Source: Actinomycetospora termitidis (lineage in GTDB: Bacteria > Actinomycetota > Actinomycetes > Mycobacteriales > Pseudonocardiaceae). From it: a stretch of DNA of 64,000 nt. Below are positions 61,469 to 64,000 of this stretch, piece by piece. The stretch covers positions 1,116,001-1,180,000 of the forward strand of contig NZ_JASVWF010000001.1 of NCBI RefSeq assembly GCF_030286555.1, read 5' to 3'. The notes beneath the pieces were generated by a model. The model searched no databases. It had not been told where the DNA came from and saw only the letters and a program-made list of their open reading frames with translations. How positions within the stretch are numbered: position 1 is the first letter of the stretch; each line of letters starts with the position of its first letter. The translations under genes and the position numbers were made by a program.

Positions 61469-61575
61469 CCCCCGCGGTGGTCTCCGCCGTCGACGAGTTC
61501 GCCGGAACGGCACCCACGGGCGTCGTCGGGATGTCACCGTCGAGTGGGAGCAGGAGCCGGCGGGAGGAGCAGGAC

Positions 61576-61887
61576 GTGACGGGACAGTTCGGGACCGAGA
61601 CGCAGCTGATGCAGGGGGCGGGTCAGCACGTGATCGACGTGCGCGACCAGATCGCCGCCCAGCTCGCGCAGCTGCGCGGTCAGCTGGTGCCGTTGGAGGC
61701 GACCTGGCGGGGGGACGCGTCCACGGCGTTCACGCAGCTGATGGCGCGCTGGAACGACGACGCGAACCGCATCAACGCCGCCCTCGGCGCGATCGCGGAG
61801 TCCGTCACCGCCTCCGGGGTCACCTACCGCGCGGCCGAGGACGAGGTCGCGGCGTCCACCTCGCAGATCACCCAGGCCCTGGCCTGA
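61576..61887 (+). CDS. WXG100-family protein (EsxU position)
   Basis: WXG100 proteins are secreted as helical-hairpin dimers by EccC. The 103-residue product has two long helices around the turn TWRGDASTAF, giving the W-x-G motif. It starts MTGQFGTETQLMQGAGQHVI at GTG 61576 behind GGGAGGAG. The same frame is open from 61465 but that leader is Ser/Arg-rich and lacks family similarity. It pairs with the next gene; order before rplM matches mycobacterial esxU-esxT. Confidence 0.9.
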   Translation: MTGQFGTETQLMQGAGQHVIDVRDQIAAQLAQLRGQLVPLEATWRGDASTAFTQLMARWNDDANRINAALGAIAESVTASGVTYRAAEDEVAASTSQITQALA

Positions 61888-61901
61888 GGACGGGGACGAC
61901 G

Positions 61902-62186
61902 ATGAACGAGATCCGCGTGACCTTCGGTGAGCTCTCCGCCGCCCAGCAGAGCGTCACCGCCACCGCGACCCGCATCCGGGGCCAGCTCGACGACCTGCAG
62001 CGCCGGCTCGCGCCGCTGACGGCGGGATGGACGGGCGCGGCCGCGGAGCAGTACCAGGCCCGGCAGCGGGAGATCGACGCCGCGTGGGCGGACCTCGCGC
62101 AGGTCCTCGGCCAGATCGGCGGGCGGCTCGGGCAGGCCGAGCAGACCTACCGCGCCGTGGAGCACCGCAACGCCGCCCGCTACTGA
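61902..62186 (+). CDS. WXG100-family protein (EsxT position)
   Basis: The 94-residue product begins MNEIRVTFGELSAAQQSVTA and has the W-x-G turn in AGWTGAAAEQYQ. Downstream, EIDAAWADLAQVLGQIGGRL forms the second helix, with a possible secretion signal YxxxE-like segment (YRAVEHRNAARY, Tyr then Glu three residues on rather than four). ATG 61902 lies 14 bases after the preceding gene. It is the likely partner of that protein and closes the secretion locus; rplM follows after 174 bases. Confidence 0.9.
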   Translation: MNEIRVTFGELSAAQQSVTATATRIRGQLDDLQRRLAPLTAGWTGAAAEQYQARQREIDAAWADLAQVLGQIGGRLGQAEQTYRAVEHRNAARY

Positions 62187-62360
62187 CGGGGGTGGGTGGA
62201 GGACCGGGGGCGGTGCCCGCGTACTCTGGAGAGCCGTTGCGCGGTGAACGTCTGCCGCGCGGAGATCGCAGCGTGGACACGGCCGTGCGTTCACGGCCAC
62301 CGCGCCTGCGTTCCCACCGACGTACCGCAGACCCAGTATGACCGTGACGAGGTAGCTTCC

Positions 62361-62800
62361 GTGCGCACGTTCAGTCCGAAGCCCGGCGACATCGACCGCG
62401 CCTGGCACGTCATCGACGCCTCCGACGTCGTGCTCGGCCGGCTGGCCAGCCAGACCGCCCAGCTCCTGCGGGGCAAGCACAAGCCGACCTACGCCCCGCA
62501 CGTCGACACCGGTGACTTCGTGGTGATCGTGAACGCGGAGAAGGTCGCCCTGACCGGCGGCAAGCGGGACGACCGCTTCGTCTACCACCACAGCGGCTAT
62601 CCCGGTGGGCTCAAGAAGCGCACCGTGGGCGAGGAGCTCGAGCGCTTCCCCGACCGTCTGGTCGAGAAGGCGATCAAGGGCATGCTGCCCAAGAACCGGC
62701 TGGGCCGCGCCATGGCGTCGAAGCTCAAGGTCTACGCGGGCCCCGAGCACCCGCACGCCGCCCAGCAGCCCGTGCCGTACGAGATCCGACAGGTGAGCCA

Positions 62801-62804
<4 letters not shown>
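62361..62804 (+). CDS. rplM: 50S ribosomal protein L13
   Basis: L13 is an early 23S-binding protein. The 147-residue product begins [20 protein letters not shown] and contains [23 protein letters not shown] 62361 matches the family start. TACTCT at 62222-62227 upstream may be a -10 box. The stop overlaps rpsI by 4 bases. Confidence 0.98.
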
Positions 62805-63375
<571 letters not shown>

Positions 63376-63376
<1 letters not shown>

Positions 63377-64000
63377 TGGGTCGCCTGTTCGGGACCGATG
63401 GTGTCCGCGGCCTCGCGAACGCGGACCTCACCCCCGAGCTGGCGCTCTCCGTCGCGTCCGCCGCCGCCCGTGTGCTCGTCGAGCACGCGGGCGGTGTCGT
63501 GCGCGGGGCGGGCGCAGCGACGGGGTCGGGCGACGGCGTGGCGCGGCCGGTGGCGGTGGTGGGCCGCGACCCGCGGGCCAGCGGCGAGATGCTCGAGGCG
63601 GCGGTCTGCGCCGGCCTCTCGGCGGCGGGTGCGGACGTCCGGCGGGTCGGCGTGCTGCCGACCCCGGCGGTCGCCCACCTCACCGCGACGCTCGGGGCCG
63701 ACCTGGGCGTCATGATCTCCGCCTCGCACAACCCGATGCCCGACAACGGCATCAAGTTGTTCGCGGCCGGCGGTCACAAGCTCCCCGACGCCCTCGAGGA
63801 CGAGATCGAGGCGCACCTGGGGCACGTCGCCGACTCCGACCGGCGGCCGACCGGTCGCGGGATCGGGCGCGTCACCGACGTGCCGGACGCCCTCGATCGC
63901 TACCTCGACCACCTGCTCGTCGCGACCCCGCACCCGCTCGAGGGGCTGCACGTGGTCGTGGACTGCGCGCACGGGGCCGCGTCCCTGGCCGCCCCGCGCG
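63376..64000 (+). CDS. glmM: Phosphoglucosamine mutase, 5' part
   Basis: GlmM converts glucosamine-6-phosphate to glucosamine-1-phosphate for cell-wall synthesis. The 208 residues inside the window begin [20 protein letters not shown] and carry the phosphoserine loop [16 protein letters not shown] (Ser117). A Gly/Ala/Val-rich insertion of about 18 residues (near 37-56) precedes [16 protein letters not shown]. The gene runs off the window end. The rplM-rpsI-glmM order matches the usual actinobacterial cluster. Confidence 0.96.

Noticed and set aside
61465-61575. Longer version of the first WXG100 protein (140 residues)
   Set aside because: The extra 37 residues are Ser/Arg-rich and out of keeping with the roughly 100-residue family; GTG 61576 has a strong ribosome site.

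Overview
The window is very GC-rich (third codon positions almost all G or C), uses many GTG and some TTG starts, and looks like a Pseudonocardiaceae actinomycete chromosome; Pseudonocardia is my best guess. The evidence is an mce lipid-import cluster lying between rplL and rpoB, an ESX-4-type secretion locus between truA and rplM, a LID-less adenylate kinase, and zinc-type S14 and L36. The genus is inferred from gene content, not from a database search.

Layout. 1-4427 holds tRNA-Trp, secE, nusG, rplK, rplA, an L10-type leader, rplJ and rplL. 4428-17684 is a complete Mce transporter: an ATPase with a very long acidic tail, two YrbE permeases, six Mce proteins and two Mce-associated membrane proteins, behind a promoter overlapped by a palindrome. 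17685-25604 is rpoB-rpoC. 25605-30508 is the str operon (rpsL, rpsG, fusA, tuf). 30509-43124 is the S10-spc series from rpsJ to secY and adk, including the 59-codon rpmD and an extra, apparently frame-split ORF between rpsN and rpsH. 43131-45331 holds map, a DUF1707 membrane protein and an antisense short-chain dehydrogenase. 45663-50500 is infA, rpmJ, the alpha operon (rpsM, rpsK, rpsD, rpoA, rplQ) and truA. 50507-62186 is a type VII secretion locus: eccD-mycP-eccE-unknown leftwards, eccC-chaperone-like protein-two WXG100 proteins rightwards. 62361-64000 is rplM, rpsI and the 5' part of glmM.

How the genes work together. Most of the window is the transcription and translation core. Two envelope systems are set into it: Mce (lipid or sterol uptake) and ESX-4-like secretion. 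Genes in both are tightly coupled by 4-base stop/start overlaps. Many boundaries carry long perfect GC hairpins without T tracts, the usual actinobacterial form of terminator or attenuator. Several core proteins (NusG, SecE, L4, S9, S17, S3, L17) have unusual acidic or disordered extensions.

No insertion sequence, CRISPR array, phage gene or rRNA was seen. The best candidates for something undescribed are the frame-split ORF at 38000-38242, the unknown protein at the end of the eccD operon, the likely CTG start at 16016, and the MceG tail with its operator-like promoter.
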